Origin: Malonomonas rubra DSM 5091
GTDB taxonomy: Bacteria; Desulfobacterota; Desulfuromonadia; Desulfuromonadales; Geopsychrobacteraceae
Length of the DNA: 64,000 bases
Direction of reading: 5' to 3'
Assembly (NCBI RefSeq): GCF_900142125.1
Contig: NZ_FQZT01000005.1
Location: forward strand, 186,001 to 250,000
The translations under genes and the position numbers were made by a program. Below the pieces are notes generated by a model that did no database searches, was not told where the DNA came from, and saw only the letters and a list, made by a program, of their open reading frames with translations. Of the stretch, positions 16,996 through 24,856 are shown piece after piece. How positions within the stretch are numbered: position 1 is the first letter of the stretch; every line of letters starts with the position of its first letter.

Positions 16996-18414
16996 TTAGT
17001 TCGAGTTGTGGTTTTTGACTGAGACGCCGAGCTTTTTCAGCATCGCCTGAAAGTTCGGCCTGAGCATCCCGGTTTCTTCGGCGGCTTTGGTGACGTTCCA
17101 GTTGTTACGTTCCAGCGCCGCATAAACAAAGGCTTTTTCGACCGGTTCGACCGCTTTCTCGCGGGCGAGCCGTTTATTTTCTTTCAGCTCTTCGGTATTC
17201 AGCGGAATGGGAATCTCATCCATCGGGTTTTCATCGCTTGTGCGGAGTTCCAGGTCCTCCCGACGAATCTGCTCGTCTTGCGCAAGAACAACTGCACGCT
17301 CAATGATGTTTTCCAGTTCACGAACGTTGCCGGGGAAGTTGTAGCTTTCCAGTGCGATACGGGCTTCCGGGGTCAGACCCTTGACTTCCTTGCCGACCTC
17401 TTCAGCGAATTTTTTCATAAAGTAATTTATCAGCAGCGCCACGTCGCCCTGCCGATCGCGCAGCGGCGGCAGATCGACCGGGATAATATTGAGGCGGAAG
17501 TAGAGGTCGTCACGGAATGTACCGGCTTCGACCATTTCCTCCAGGCCCTTGTTGGTCGCAGCAATCAGGCGGATGTCGATCGGGGTCGCTTTGGTGCCGC
17601 CGATCGGGGTGACTTCCCGCTGCTGCAGGACACGAAGCAGTTTTGCCTGAGTGGTCATGCTGAGGTTGGAGATTTCGTCAAGGAACAGGCTGCCGCCATT
17701 GGCGACGGAGAACAGCCCCGGCTTGGTCTGGGTGGCGCCGGTGAAGGAGCCTTTAACATGGCCGAACAGTTCGCTCTCGAGCAGGTTTTCCGGCAGCGAA
17801 TTGCAGTCAACAGCGACGAATGGTTGATCTTTGCGGTGACTGTGGTTGTGGATGGCACGAGCTGCCAGCTCTTTACCGGTACCGCTTTCGCCGGTAATCA
17901 GCACAGTACTGTTGGTCGGAGCGACCTGAATGATGCGCTGATAGACCTTCTGCATTTCTTTACTGCGGCCGACAAAGGCATCGCATTCCTCTGCGACGAA
18001 TTCATCCTCCTGCTCAGGAACTTCCGACAGCGACAGTTCACGCTGGCGAGCTGCGGAGTTGATCTTTTCTGAAATCTGCTCCGGCAGGAAAGGTTTGGTC
18101 AGGTAATCGAATGCACCGTTTTTCATCGCTTCGACTGCAGAATCGACGGTGGCGTATCCGGTGATGATGATGACAGGGACGTCCGGCTGCAGGACACGGA
18201 TCGCTTTGAGGACTTCGATACCATGCATACCCGGCATCTTCAGATCGGTGACGACAACGTGGAAGTTGCTCGTCTGCAGCTTGCTCAGGCCGATTTTTCC
18301 GTTGGGGGCGACTTCGACATCATAGCCTTCAAGGCACATGGTCTGTTTGATGCCTTCGCGGATGACGGCTTCGTCATCGATGATCAGAATTTTATATGCT
18401 TTGGATTCGTCCAT
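16996..18414 (-). CDS. NtrC-type sigma-54 response regulator
   Basis: 472 residues in three domains: receiver (about 8-120, phospho-Asp in VVVTDLKMPGMHG), AAA+ (about 145-385, Walker A GESGTGKE, Walker B SLFLDEIS) and a Fis-type helix-turn-helix at the end (NVTKAAEETGMLRPNFQ). The sigma-54 contact loop reads GSFTGA instead of GAFTGA, a tolerated variant in some activators. Its stop lies four bases from the stop of the sensor kinase gene, and it is divergent from the respiratory operon that begins behind a -24/-12 promoter at 19246. It most likely switches that operon on when phosphorylated by the sensor. Confidence 0.92.
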   Translation of the reverse strand: MDESKAYKILIIDDEAVIREGIKQTMCLEGYDVEVAPNGKIGLSKLQTSNFHVVVTDLKMPGMHGIEVLKAIRVLQPDVPVIIITGYATVDSAVEAMKNGAFDYLTKPFLPEQISEKINSAARQRELSLSEVPEQEDEFVAEECDAFVGRSKEMQKVYQRIIQVAPTNSTVLITGESGTGKELAARAIHNHSHRKDQPFVAVDCNSLPENLLESELFGHVKGSFTGATQTKPGLFSVANGGSLFLDEISNLSMTTQAKLLRVLQQREVTPIGGTKATPIDIRLIAATNKGLEEMVEAGTFRDDLYFRLNIIPVDLPPLRDRQGDVALLINYFMKKFAEEVGKEVKGLTPEARIALESYNFPGNVRELENIIERAVVLAQDEQIRREDLELRTSDENPMDEIPIPLNTEELKENKRLAREKAVEPVEKAFVYAALERNNWNVTKAAEETGMLRPNFQAMLKKLGVSVKNHNSN

Positions 18415-18970
18415 CCCGCAGCGTTACCCCTCTTGGCAAAGGTCGGTCGCTCAATTCGGCGTGAAGTGAGTAGTTCCTGTTGACGAAGATGTGATCGCCG
18501 ATACGACTCTATAAAAGGTGTTAAATGCCTAACATTAACCTTTAAATGATAGTTTTGGCAGGCATTTGAGTCAAGGAATAAGTTACAGGAGTTGCTTCGC
18601 GAAACTCCCGGAGAAACGACTGGGTTGAGTGTGGTTTTCCCACATGAGGGAAATGTAAGTTGCTAATTTCCAGATAAGGTTTGCTTTATGTCATGGATCA
18701 TTGATGGAAAATCAGTATTGAATTTTATGCCCGCTTAGTTGCTGGAGAATCATTACTGAAAACAGGTGTATATCGTTTTTATACACTCATGTCAGAATGT
18801 AATTGTGACAACATTTGTCTTTTATTTGGTTGCATTTATCATATTTGAGAGAGGGGTTTGCAGGAGCCTAATAAAGCGTCCTTTTTTCTCTAAAGAACAA
18901 GATCCGTTTGTATGAAAAAAAATGTAAAGATTTTTTTCGTTATTGCTAAAAGCAGCCCGCTTTTTAAATC

Positions 18971-18982
18971 TGTATACTGTAT
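18971..18982. promoter_or_regulatory. TGTATACTGTAT element
   Basis: Identical over 11 bases to one half of the perfect palindrome before nuoA (GTATACTGTAT). It lies about 275 bases before the sigma-54 promoter. Confidence 0.4.
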
Positions 18983-19140
18983 CCAAAGAGTGGTTTCAGC
19001 AGGCAGAAATGGAGTGAATATTTAGCGCACATTTTTTTTGTTCACTTGGGTCTAAATAGAAAAAACCTATTTGTATCAAAGGGTTGTGGGTTTTTTCTGT
19101 TTTTTGCTTTCAACTCGGTCCATTTTGGCTGTATGTGGAT

Positions 19141-19153
19141 TGTATACAGTTAC
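19141..19153. promoter_or_regulatory. TGTATACAGTTAC element
   Basis: A related element about 95 bases before the sigma-54 promoter, at a distance where sigma-54 activator sites are usually found. It shares TGTATACAG with the reverse complement of the atpZ element. Confidence 0.4.
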
Positions 19154-19245
19154 TCGCCTGAATCTCTGTCTCTGATGCCCCGAAAAATATTTAACTCTTT
19201 ATAAATTATATAGTTAAGTCTTCTTTGCGCTATTTGTGAAGCGTC

Positions 19246-19261
19246 TGGCACAGCTCCTGCT
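19246..19261 (+). promoter_or_regulatory. Sigma-54 (-24/-12) promoter
   Basis: TGGCACAGCTCCTGCT matches the consensus TGGCACN5TTGCW at all but one position (C for T before TGC). The GG and GC pairs are exactly 12 bases apart, as required. It lies 46 bases before the ATG of the first small gene, and the gene for an NtrC-type activator is divergent on the other side of the control region. Confidence 0.8.
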
Positions 19262-19306
19262 ATATCTAGGGGTACAGATAGATAACGCTTAACCCGGAGG
19301 TTGATC

Positions 19307-19534
19307 ATGAAAAACATAATTCTTAATGTAATCGCCCTGTTGTCCTGCTTTGCTTCTTCGTCTTTTGCTGCGACCGAGGCCGGTACCGGAGGCGGAAGTT
19401 TTCTTCTGACTCTGTTCATCGGTTTCTTTGCGCTGATCGTCGTGTTCCAGCTGGTTCCAGCCATCATTCTGTTTTTCGGCATGCTCAAAGGCTTGTTTGT
19501 GCGTGACCAGGAAGTCGAGAAACATTTGAACTAA
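19307..19534 (+). CDS. Small membrane protein A of the Cbc-like operon
   Basis: 75 residues: a signal peptide (MKNIILNVIALLSCFASSSFA), a short Gly-rich linker, one membrane helix (about 30-58) and a charged C-terminal tail. GGAGG lies six bases before the ATG. It resembles the 80-residue product at 19979 (both have signal peptide, then F-[IV]-G-F-x-A-L-[IL]-V-V-x-Q-L-[IV]-P-A), so the two are paralogues. First gene after the sigma-54 promoter. Function unknown; probably a small subunit of the quinol-oxidising complex encoded downstream. Confidence 0.75.
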   Translation: MKNIILNVIALLSCFASSSFAATEAGTGGGSFLLTLFIGFFALIVVFQLVPAIILFFGMLKGLFVRDQEVEKHLN

Positions 19535-19561
19535 AGAGTTGTCAGGGGAAAGGGTGGCACG

Positions 19562-20221
19562 ATGCATGGTTTGTTGATTGCAAATGAAGATCGTGAAGCG
19601 CGTGATCGGTTGGCAGATGTCTTTGCTGACGACGACATTCAAGTTGAGACCACCGATTCCGTTGTGAATGGACTGGAAGGAATCCTGAATAAAACTATTC
19701 AGGTTGTTGTGCTGGGGGGGGATTTCGACGAAACCCATGTTGCCAAGTTTGTTCCCCTGCTGAAAAAATGTAATCGGAACCTCTCGATCATCCTGATTTC
19801 AGATGAAATCTCGATCACTCTGCTGCGGCGGATTCGTAAAGAAGGAATCTTCTATCACGCGCTGAAGCCGGCGGGAGAAGAGGGCTGGGAAGAAATAAAA
19901 CAAGCGGTTCATTGTGCGTTTAAAACCTATGATGCACGCCAGAGTGAACCCAGAATAACTCAATCCAAGGAGGTTTTTATGAATCGTGTGAAGACAGTGT
20001 TGACTTCGTTGTCGCTGGTCTTGATGGCGGTCCCGGCTTTTGCGGCTGATACGACCAAAACCTATACCAGCGGTATCCTGGTGCTGATGTTTGTCGGTTT
20101 CTGTGCCCTGCTGGTGGTTATGCAGTTGATCCCTGCCGTGCGCCAACTCTTCCTGCTGACAAAAGATGCTGCAAAGAAGAGCAAGTACAGCGATAGTGCC
20201 GTGACTGTCAAGAAACAATAA
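19562..20221 (+). CDS. Receiver-like domain read in frame with small membrane protein B
   Basis: 219 residues if read through. Residues 1-130 look like a degenerate receiver: an acidic pocket (ANEDRE), a beta-3 strand VVVLGG where the phospho-Asp would be replaced by Gly, then ILISDE and the lysine of ALKPA. From residue 140 the frame continues, without a stop, into a signal-peptide-plus-helix protein that has its own AAGGAGG site and ATG at 19979. Either one fusion protein is made or the downstream part is also made alone. The start at 19562 follows AGGG at good spacing. Confidence 0.65.
   Translation: MHGLLIANEDREARDRLADVFADDDIQVETTDSVVNGLEGILNKTIQVVVLGGDFDETHVAKFVPLLKKCNRNLSIILISDEISITLLRRIRKEGIFYHALKPAGEEGWEEIKQAVHCAFKTYDARQSEPRITQSKEVFMNRVKTVLTSLSLVLMAVPAFAADTTKTYTSGILVLMFVGFCALLVVMQLIPAVRQLFLLTKDAAKKSKYSDSAVTVKKQ
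19979..20221 (+). CDS. Small membrane protein B, nested start
   Basis: 80 residues from an internal ATG preceded by AAGGAGG at seven bases, one of the best ribosome sites in the operon. The product has a signal peptide (MNRVKTVLTSLSLVLMAV PAFA), one membrane helix with GFCALLVVMQLIPAV and a basic tail. It is a paralogue of membrane protein A. The independent signal peptide and ribosome site argue that this is a real separate product although the upstream frame is not closed. Confidence 0.7.
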   Translation: MNRVKTVLTSLSLVLMAVPAFAADTTKTYTSGILVLMFVGFCALLVVMQLIPAVRQLFLLTKDAAKKSKYSDSAVTVKKQ

Positions 20222-20245
20222 CTTTTAACGGAAAAGGTGATGTAA

Positions 20246-20407
20246 ATGATTGAGTTTTTTACCACTATCGGGACAGTAGACCAAATCTACACAGTTGTTG
20301 ACTACTACACCTATATCAAAGGACTCGAGTATCTGATCTGTGTCGGTTTCTTCTGTGTTTTCCCTATGTTTTACCGTTACATCCATGGCGGTGATGAAAA
20401 GAAATAA
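20246..20407 (+). CDS. 53-residue membrane protein
   Basis: A short gene starting MIEFFTTIGTVDQIY and ending HGGDEKK, with one hydrophobic segment (about 27-43, EYLICVGFFCVFPMF) . AAAGGTG lies upstream of the ATG and the gene fits neatly between the preceding membrane protein and the pentahaem cytochrome. No signal peptide is seen. Its function is unknown; small single-helix subunits are common in NrfD-type complexes. Confidence 0.6.
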   Translation: MIEFFTTIGTVDQIYTVVDYYTYIKGLEYLICVGFFCVFPMFYRYIHGGDEKK

Positions 20408-20496
20408 GAAAGAGTTCGACGTTTATTTATTCATCGGGCCGCCCAGCTTCATTGGAGAGATCGGCTGCTCGATACTGACAAGGAGATGTGAGTGCT

Positions 20497-21030
20497 ATGT
20501 TTGATGCCTCAAAGTGGCACATGAAGGCTTTGTTGCTGTTGATGATGGGTTTGTTTATGTCTGTGAGCGTTTATGCCATGGACGCTTCCGATGCTCCCGA
20601 CAGCATTACTATTGATGCAATTGCTCAGTACTATGAGCCGGTCGAATTCGATCATGCCATGCATACTGAACTGGCCGAAGACTGTTCGGTCTGTCACCAC
20701 CACAGTACTGGTAACGGTACTTCCGATATCTACTGTTCACGCTGCCACAGCGATTACAAGGAACTGGATAGAGTGTCCTGCCAGGATTGCCACTCGGTCG
20801 ATTCTTTCTCGGCTGAAGCGATCAACCGCCAAGGGCAGCAGGATCTTTTCCATGCCGACATGCTCGGTTTGAAGGGTGCCTATCATCAGAACTGCCTCGG
20901 TTGCCATCAAGAGATGGACGGACCGGTTGGCTGTGAAGATTGCCACGCTAAGACCGATGCCGGTGAGAAGCTGTTCGATTCGGGCAAATACGCTCCGGAA
21001 CCGTCTGAGGGCGGCGGCAGCCATCATTGA
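20497..21030 (+). CDS. Pentahaem periplasmic cytochrome c
   Basis: 177 residues with a signal peptide (cleaved after VSVYA) and five CXXCH motifs: CSVCH, CSRCH, CQDCH, CLGCH and CEDCH. The pattern HAMHTELAEDCSVCHHH is typical of class III (c3/c7-type) cytochromes. The protein should carry electrons in the periplasm for the FeS/NrfD complex encoded next, as in the Cbc gene groups of Geobacter. Start: ATG at 20497, eleven bases after AGGAG; a GTG at 20488 is possible but too close to the ribosome site. Confidence 0.88.
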   Translation: MFDASKWHMKALLLLMMGLFMSVSVYAMDASDAPDSITIDAIAQYYEPVEFDHAMHTELAEDCSVCHHHSTGNGTSDIYCSRCHSDYKELDRVSCQDCHSVDSFSAEAINRQGQQDLFHADMLGLKGAYHQNCLGCHQEMDGPVGCEDCHAKTDAGEKLFDSGKYAPEPSEGGGSHH

Positions 21031-21081
21031 TTACGATTCTGATTCGGTAATTGTTGTAGCATTTAGCTAGGAGATATCGTC

Positions 21082-22014
21082 ATGAGTAAAGTTAGTCGTA
21101 GAAAATTTCTTGCCGGCAGTTTGGCTGGTGGTGCTGCTGTCGTCGCAGCCCCCGCTAAAAAAGCTCTGGCAGCCGGAAACTTCAGCGGTTTCCCTGATGG
21201 CATGGGTGTTCTGGTTGACCTGACCCGTTGCGTCGGCTGCCGTAGCTGCGAAGCGGCTTGTAATAAAGAACAAAACCTGCCGAAGCCGGCAGTTCCGTTC
21301 GATGATACATCTGTTTTCGATCTGACCTTCCACCATGGAACCCAGAAGCGTCGCCCCGATGAGAACGCTTACACCGTGGTTAACCGCTACGAGCCGGAAG
21401 GCATGGACAAGCCAACCTATCGCAAGATGCAATGCATGCACTGCAACGAGCCGTCCTGCCTGACCTCCTGCTTCGTTAAGGCATACACCAAGACTGACGA
21501 AGGTGCCGTTGTTTATGATGAGCATGTCTGCGTTGGTTGCCGGACCTGTATGGTCGCTTGCCCGCACAACATTCCGGCATACGCCTATTCCAAGGTTATC
21601 AATCCGGTCGTTAAGAAGTGCATCTTCTGCTACGACACCCGTGTCAGCCAGGGTAAGCCTCCAGCATGCGTTGACATTTGCCCTGCTCAGGTGATGACTT
21701 TTGGCAAACGCAAAGACCTGCTCAAGCTTGCCAAGGCCCGTATCAAGCGTAACCCTGAAAAATACCAGACTGAAATCTACGGTGAAGAAACCGTAGGCGG
21801 CAGCGCTTGGATGTATATCTCTGGTGCTCCGCTCGACGAAGTCGGTTGTGATACCTCTCTGCCGAAAGAGCCTATTATCAGCAACGTTAAAGGTTTCCTC
21901 GGCGTTGTGCCGATGGTCCTGTCGATCTGGCCTGCACTGTTCACCGGTTTCCACCTGTTGGCGACCAAGAATAAAGATCACCATGACAGCCACCACGCAG
22001 AGGGAGAAGAATAA
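21082..22014 (+). CDS. Tat-exported ferredoxin-type FeS subunit (NrfC/PsrB type)
   Basis: 310 residues. A twin-arginine signal (SRRKFLAGS) leads to a periplasmic protein with four cysteine clusters: CVGCRSCEAAC, CMHCNEPSCLTSC, CVGCRTCMVAC and CIFCYDTR...CVDIC, enough for four 4Fe-4S clusters. Near the C-terminus a hydrophobic helix (LGVVPMVLSIWPALFTGF) may anchor it. It would relay electrons between the NrfD-type quinol site and the pentahaem cytochrome. AGGAGA precedes the ATG. Its stop overlaps the start of the NrfD-type gene by one base. Confidence 0.92.
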   Translation: MSKVSRRKFLAGSLAGGAAVVAAPAKKALAAGNFSGFPDGMGVLVDLTRCVGCRSCEAACNKEQNLPKPAVPFDDTSVFDLTFHHGTQKRRPDENAYTVVNRYEPEGMDKPTYRKMQCMHCNEPSCLTSCFVKAYTKTDEGAVVYDEHVCVGCRTCMVACPHNIPAYAYSKVINPVVKKCIFCYDTRVSQGKPPACVDICPAQVMTFGKRKDLLKLAKARIKRNPEKYQTEIYGEETVGGSAWMYISGAPLDEVGCDTSLPKEPIISNVKGFLGVVPMVLSIWPALFTGFHLLATKNKDHHDSHHAEGEE

Positions 22015-23339
22015 TGGAACAGCTTTCAAAGTATGGAGTGACCCCTCTGGATGGGGCCAAGAAAAAGAGCGGAGAGAAGTTCAATCTGATGGAGAAGGTT
22101 TTCCTCGGGTTGAGTGTCGATCAATACATTGCGCAGGTATTGCGTAATAAATTTAACTGGATTCTGGCTGCTATCCTGGCTGTCGGTGTCCCCTTTATTC
22201 TCTACCGATTCCTGTTCGGTCTGGGTGCAGTCACCCACTCTTCGAACGATTATCCGTGGGGTCTGTTCCTCGGTTTCGGTCTGTTCTGTATGGTGCCGCT
22301 GTCCGCTTCCGGCTTTATGCTGGGGACGACCTGCGAGCTGTTTGGCCGGCATGACTTTGAACCGATTGAGCGGTTGGCACTGCTGAACGGTCTGCTCGGT
22401 TACTTCTTTGCTGTTGTTTACCTGCTGGTTGACCTTGGTCAGCCTTGGCGTCTGGCTTACCCGATGGTTTATGCCTGGGGTCCGGCAGCGGTTCTGTTCC
22501 TGGTCGGTTGGCACGTTGCTACCTACCTTTCGGTGCAGGTTGCCGAGGTTTCGGTTGCCTTTTTCGAGTGGATCGGTTGGCCGCATGCTAAAGCTTTCAT
22601 CCGCAAGGGTGTTGTGGGCTTGACCGTGTCCGGTATCATCCTGTCGACCCTGCACCAGGGGGCCTTGGGGGCCTTGTTCACTTACGCGCCTGGAAAGGTG
22701 CATCCGCTCTGGTATTCGGCTGAATTCCAGTGGATTCACTTCTTCACTTCATCGATCTTCGGTGGTCTCTGCATGGTTATCTGTGTCAGTACCATCGTCA
22801 TGATGACCATGTCCTGGCGTTGCGATGATCGTTTCAAGGAAGCTCTGCCTGACTTGACCATCAAGCTGGGTAAAGGTGCTGCCATGGCATTGATCACATA
22901 CCTGGTTATTAAGCTGATCGCTGTTGCTCACGATAACGAGTGGGTTTACCTGGCGACAGGTTGGGGTGCCTGGTACATCTTTGAACTTCTGGCTGGTGTT
23001 GTTGCTCCGCTGGTAATTCTGTCCTACGGAATTCGCAACAAGCAAGTCTGGATTGTCCGGATTGGTGCTTTCGGTGCAGTCATCTTCGGTATTCTGCTCA
23101 ACCGTTTGAATACCGCCCTGATCGCTTTCAACTGGAAGCTTTATCAGGAAATACCGCATATTTCCGAGATCATCATTGCGATTACGATCTTTGCAATCTA
23201 TGTCGGAACTTATCGTTTCATCCTCAACCGACTGCCGATCCTCTACCAGTGGAATGAGGAGCCAGCAAAGGCTGAAGAAACAGTTGCCGTGCCGGCAAGC
23301 CCTGAGCAAGGGCAGGAAGAGATTCCTGCTCGGGCTTGA
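22014..23339 (+). CDS. NrfD/PsrC/HybB-type quinol-binding membrane subunit
   Basis: 441 residues with about ten membrane helices and no haem motifs, of the NrfD/HybB family that binds menaquinol and passes electrons to an FeS partner. The segment SNDYPWGLFLGFGLF and DLGQPWR are conserved family features. It follows the FeS gene with a one-base overlap (TAATGG), so the two are coupled. With the pentahaem cytochrome they form a Cbc-type menaquinol:cytochrome oxidoreductase, matching Geobacter Cbc3/Cbc4-like triads. The C-terminal tail is Glu/Pro-rich and cytoplasmic. Confidence 0.9.
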   Translation: MEQLSKYGVTPLDGAKKKSGEKFNLMEKVFLGLSVDQYIAQVLRNKFNWILAAILAVGVPFILYRFLFGLGAVTHSSNDYPWGLFLGFGLFCMVPLSASGFMLGTTCELFGRHDFEPIERLALLNGLLGYFFAVVYLLVDLGQPWRLAYPMVYAWGPAAVLFLVGWHVATYLSVQVAEVSVAFFEWIGWPHAKAFIRKGVVGLTVSGIILSTLHQGALGALFTYAPGKVHPLWYSAEFQWIHFFTSSIFGGLCMVICVSTIVMMTMSWRCDDRFKEALPDLTIKLGKGAAMALITYLVIKLIAVAHDNEWVYLATGWGAWYIFELLAGVVAPLVILSYGIRNKQVWIVRIGAFGAVIFGILLNRLNTALIAFNWKLYQEIPHISEIIIAITIFAIYVGTYRFILNRLPILYQWNEEPAKAEETVAVPASPEQGQEEIPARA

Positions 23340-23351
23340 TCCCATGGCTTT

Positions 23352-23396
23352 CATGGTCGGCGAGGAAGCCGGGTCCTCGCCGACCATGATTTTTAA
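23352..23396 (+). terminator. Hairpin terminator after the NrfD-type gene
   Basis: CATGGTCGGCGAGGA pairs with TCCTCGCCGACCATG over an eight-base loop and is followed by ATTTTTAAT. It may end or thin the transcript before the sensor-like gene. Confidence 0.7.
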
Positions 23397-23452
23397 TGCT
23401 ATATTTGATAAAAATTGCACAACTAACCGGTGTCCCCTGCCATGGAGTGAGC

Positions 23453-24361
23453 ATGTTTAATAATCTGATCGCCAGAGCTATTGTTCCAGTCACCATTGCT
23501 GTGACCGGTTTTGTCGTTTTCGGCTGTATCCTGCTCTATACCTTTATCAAGTCAGACATGACAGACGAGGCGATCCTGCATGTTGACAACCTGGCAGAAA
23601 CCGTTTCCAAATCTGCGCGTTACGCGATGATGCAGGATGACCGTGAATCATTGCGCAACATTGTCAGTAACGTCGGAACCTTGACTGACGTTGGCCAAAT
23701 CAGAATTTATGATCAAGGCGGCCGTATCCGTTTTTCCGGTAATCCCGAGGAAACAGCTGCAGGATCCACTTCGGCAGAGATCGATCCCTGGGTTAGCCGG
23801 ATGATGGAGCCCGGTTATGCCGAGCGGACCAAGACCCACCATGACATTGGTGGAGGCAGCGGGCTGATTTCTGTTTCCATTCCGATCCTCAACGAACCGA
23901 AGTGTTCCACGGCTGCTTGCCATTTTCACGCAGCCAACGAACCGGTTCTCGGTTTTCTGACTCTTGGCATATCGAGTAAACCTCTTGAAAAAACTCTTGA
24001 TTTGTTAAGAAGTCGGATGATAATTTTCAGCGTAATGGTTCTGTTCCTCACCGTTGGTGGTGTTGCCGCCCTGCTGAGGATGAACCTGTTCCTCCCGATC
24101 CTCCGCCTGACCTATTGTGCCGGACAAGCTGTTCAAGGTGTCCGAGCCAAGGATCTGCCAAAGGCTGATAATAAGCTGGGCAGCCTGGAGCGGGATTTCC
24201 GACAGCTGGTTCAGCAGCGTGATGATGCGTTGCAGGGTTGGCAGACCACTGGTAGTGCACAGGCAGACACAGGGAATGGCTCCACCATTGACTCCAGACT
24301 CGGAAACAAAGATGCCGGACATCAACCCGCTGAGGCGGCAGGTCCAGGCCAAAATCCGTAA
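23453..24361 (+). CDS. Kinase-less sensor with periplasmic CX4CH haem-type motif
   Basis: 302 residues: a first helix (about 8-30), a periplasmic domain with CSTAACH (CX4CH) at 151-157, a second helix (about 190-212) and a short cytoplasmic coil that ends without any kinase, cyclase or chemotaxis domain. The periplasmic domain is homologous to that of the sensor kinase at 15354 (both have LNEP/YNEP before the motif and H-F-H after it, then a LGxLxLxxS strand), but lacks the first CXXCH. GGAG lies five bases before the ATG. It may act as a ligand- or redox-sensing partner of the kinase or of the complex. Known family not identified. Confidence 0.75.
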   Translation: MFNNLIARAIVPVTIAVTGFVVFGCILLYTFIKSDMTDEAILHVDNLAETVSKSARYAMMQDDRESLRNIVSNVGTLTDVGQIRIYDQGGRIRFSGNPEETAAGSTSAEIDPWVSRMMEPGYAERTKTHHDIGGGSGLISVSIPILNEPKCSTAACHFHAANEPVLGFLTLGISSKPLEKTLDLLRSRMIIFSVMVLFLTVGGVAALLRMNLFLPILRLTYCAGQAVQGVRAKDLPKADNKLGSLERDFRQLVQQRDDALQGWQTTGSAQADTGNGSTIDSRLGNKDAGHQPAEAAGPGQNP

Positions 24362-24794
24362 GTTAGAGCTGCTGTCGAGCAGCGGCTTGTGGGTATTGGC
24401 TCTGTTTACGGCTTTGAGTATCGGAGCTTCGCGGGATTTCGATTTTTTTCCTGATTTCAGCCCCGAAATACACAAGATGCTCGGAGCCGCACCGCCGACC
24501 AATTTTATTAATTGGGCACTTGTGCTCTACGGTTTCTCTGCAATCATCATGGTGTTGACCCAGATGACCGGCAGTAAAAGACCGCGTGGAGCATTCGCCC
24601 ATTTCGGCTACCTGAGTGCCTTCTACGCTTTTTATCATTTCTCAGGAGACTTGCAGGAGAACCTCTGGGCGATTTTCACTGTCGGGATGACGATCCTCAG
24701 TCTGCAGAGCTACCATGTCTGGAACTATTATAAAGACAAGATCCGCGAAGAGCAGGAGATCCTCGCCGAACTCGACAAGTTGCTTGAGGACTGA
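24312..24794 (+). CDS. Four-helix membrane protein
   Basis: 160 residues with four hydrophobic helices (about 26-42, 68-88, 100-116 and 118-138) and a charged coiled tail (KIREEQEILAELDKLLED). The start is uncertain: ATG at 24312 has GGA seven bases upstream, ATG at 24276 is also in frame; either overlaps the end of the sensor-like gene in another frame. No family recognised. Its position at the end of the island suggests a part in the same membrane complex. Confidence 0.65.
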   Translation: MPDINPLRRQVQAKIRKLELLSSSGLWVLALFTALSIGASRDFDFFPDFSPEIHKMLGAAPPTNFINWALVLYGFSAIIMVLTQMTGSKRPRGAFAHFGYLSAFYAFYHFSGDLQENLWAIFTVGMTILSLQSYHVWNYYKDKIREEQEILAELDKLLED

Positions 24795-24817
24795 TTTTTT
24801 CAGGATGTACAGATAGG

Positions 24818-24856
24818 AAAGCCCAGCAACAGTTTTGTGTTGCTGGGCTTTTGTTT
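24818..24856 (+). terminator. Rho-independent terminator, also the intron target
   Basis: A perfect 14-bp stem (AAAGCCCAGCAACA with its complement) is followed by TTTTGTTT. The group IIC intron begins at the next base, as expected for introns that use terminator hairpins as targets. Confidence 0.92.

Larger units (their letters stand above)
18415..19306. promoter_or_regulatory. AT-rich control region of the respiratory island
   Basis: No gene was found in these 890 bases, which are much richer in A and T than their surroundings. They hold GTGTATA/TATACAC arms at about 18764-18785, TGTATACTGTAT at 18971-18982, TGTATACAGTTAC at 19141-19153 and a sigma-54 promoter at 19246-19261. The length and AT content fit a region where distant activator sites are brought to the promoter by bending. 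Specific sites for the NtrC-type activator could not be assigned. Confidence 0.5.

Noticed and set aside
18415-19306. Search for a riboswitch or small RNA in the AT-rich control region
   Set aside because: No known class could be matched by eye and the region lacks a GC-rich stem followed by a U-tract that would mark an independent RNA.
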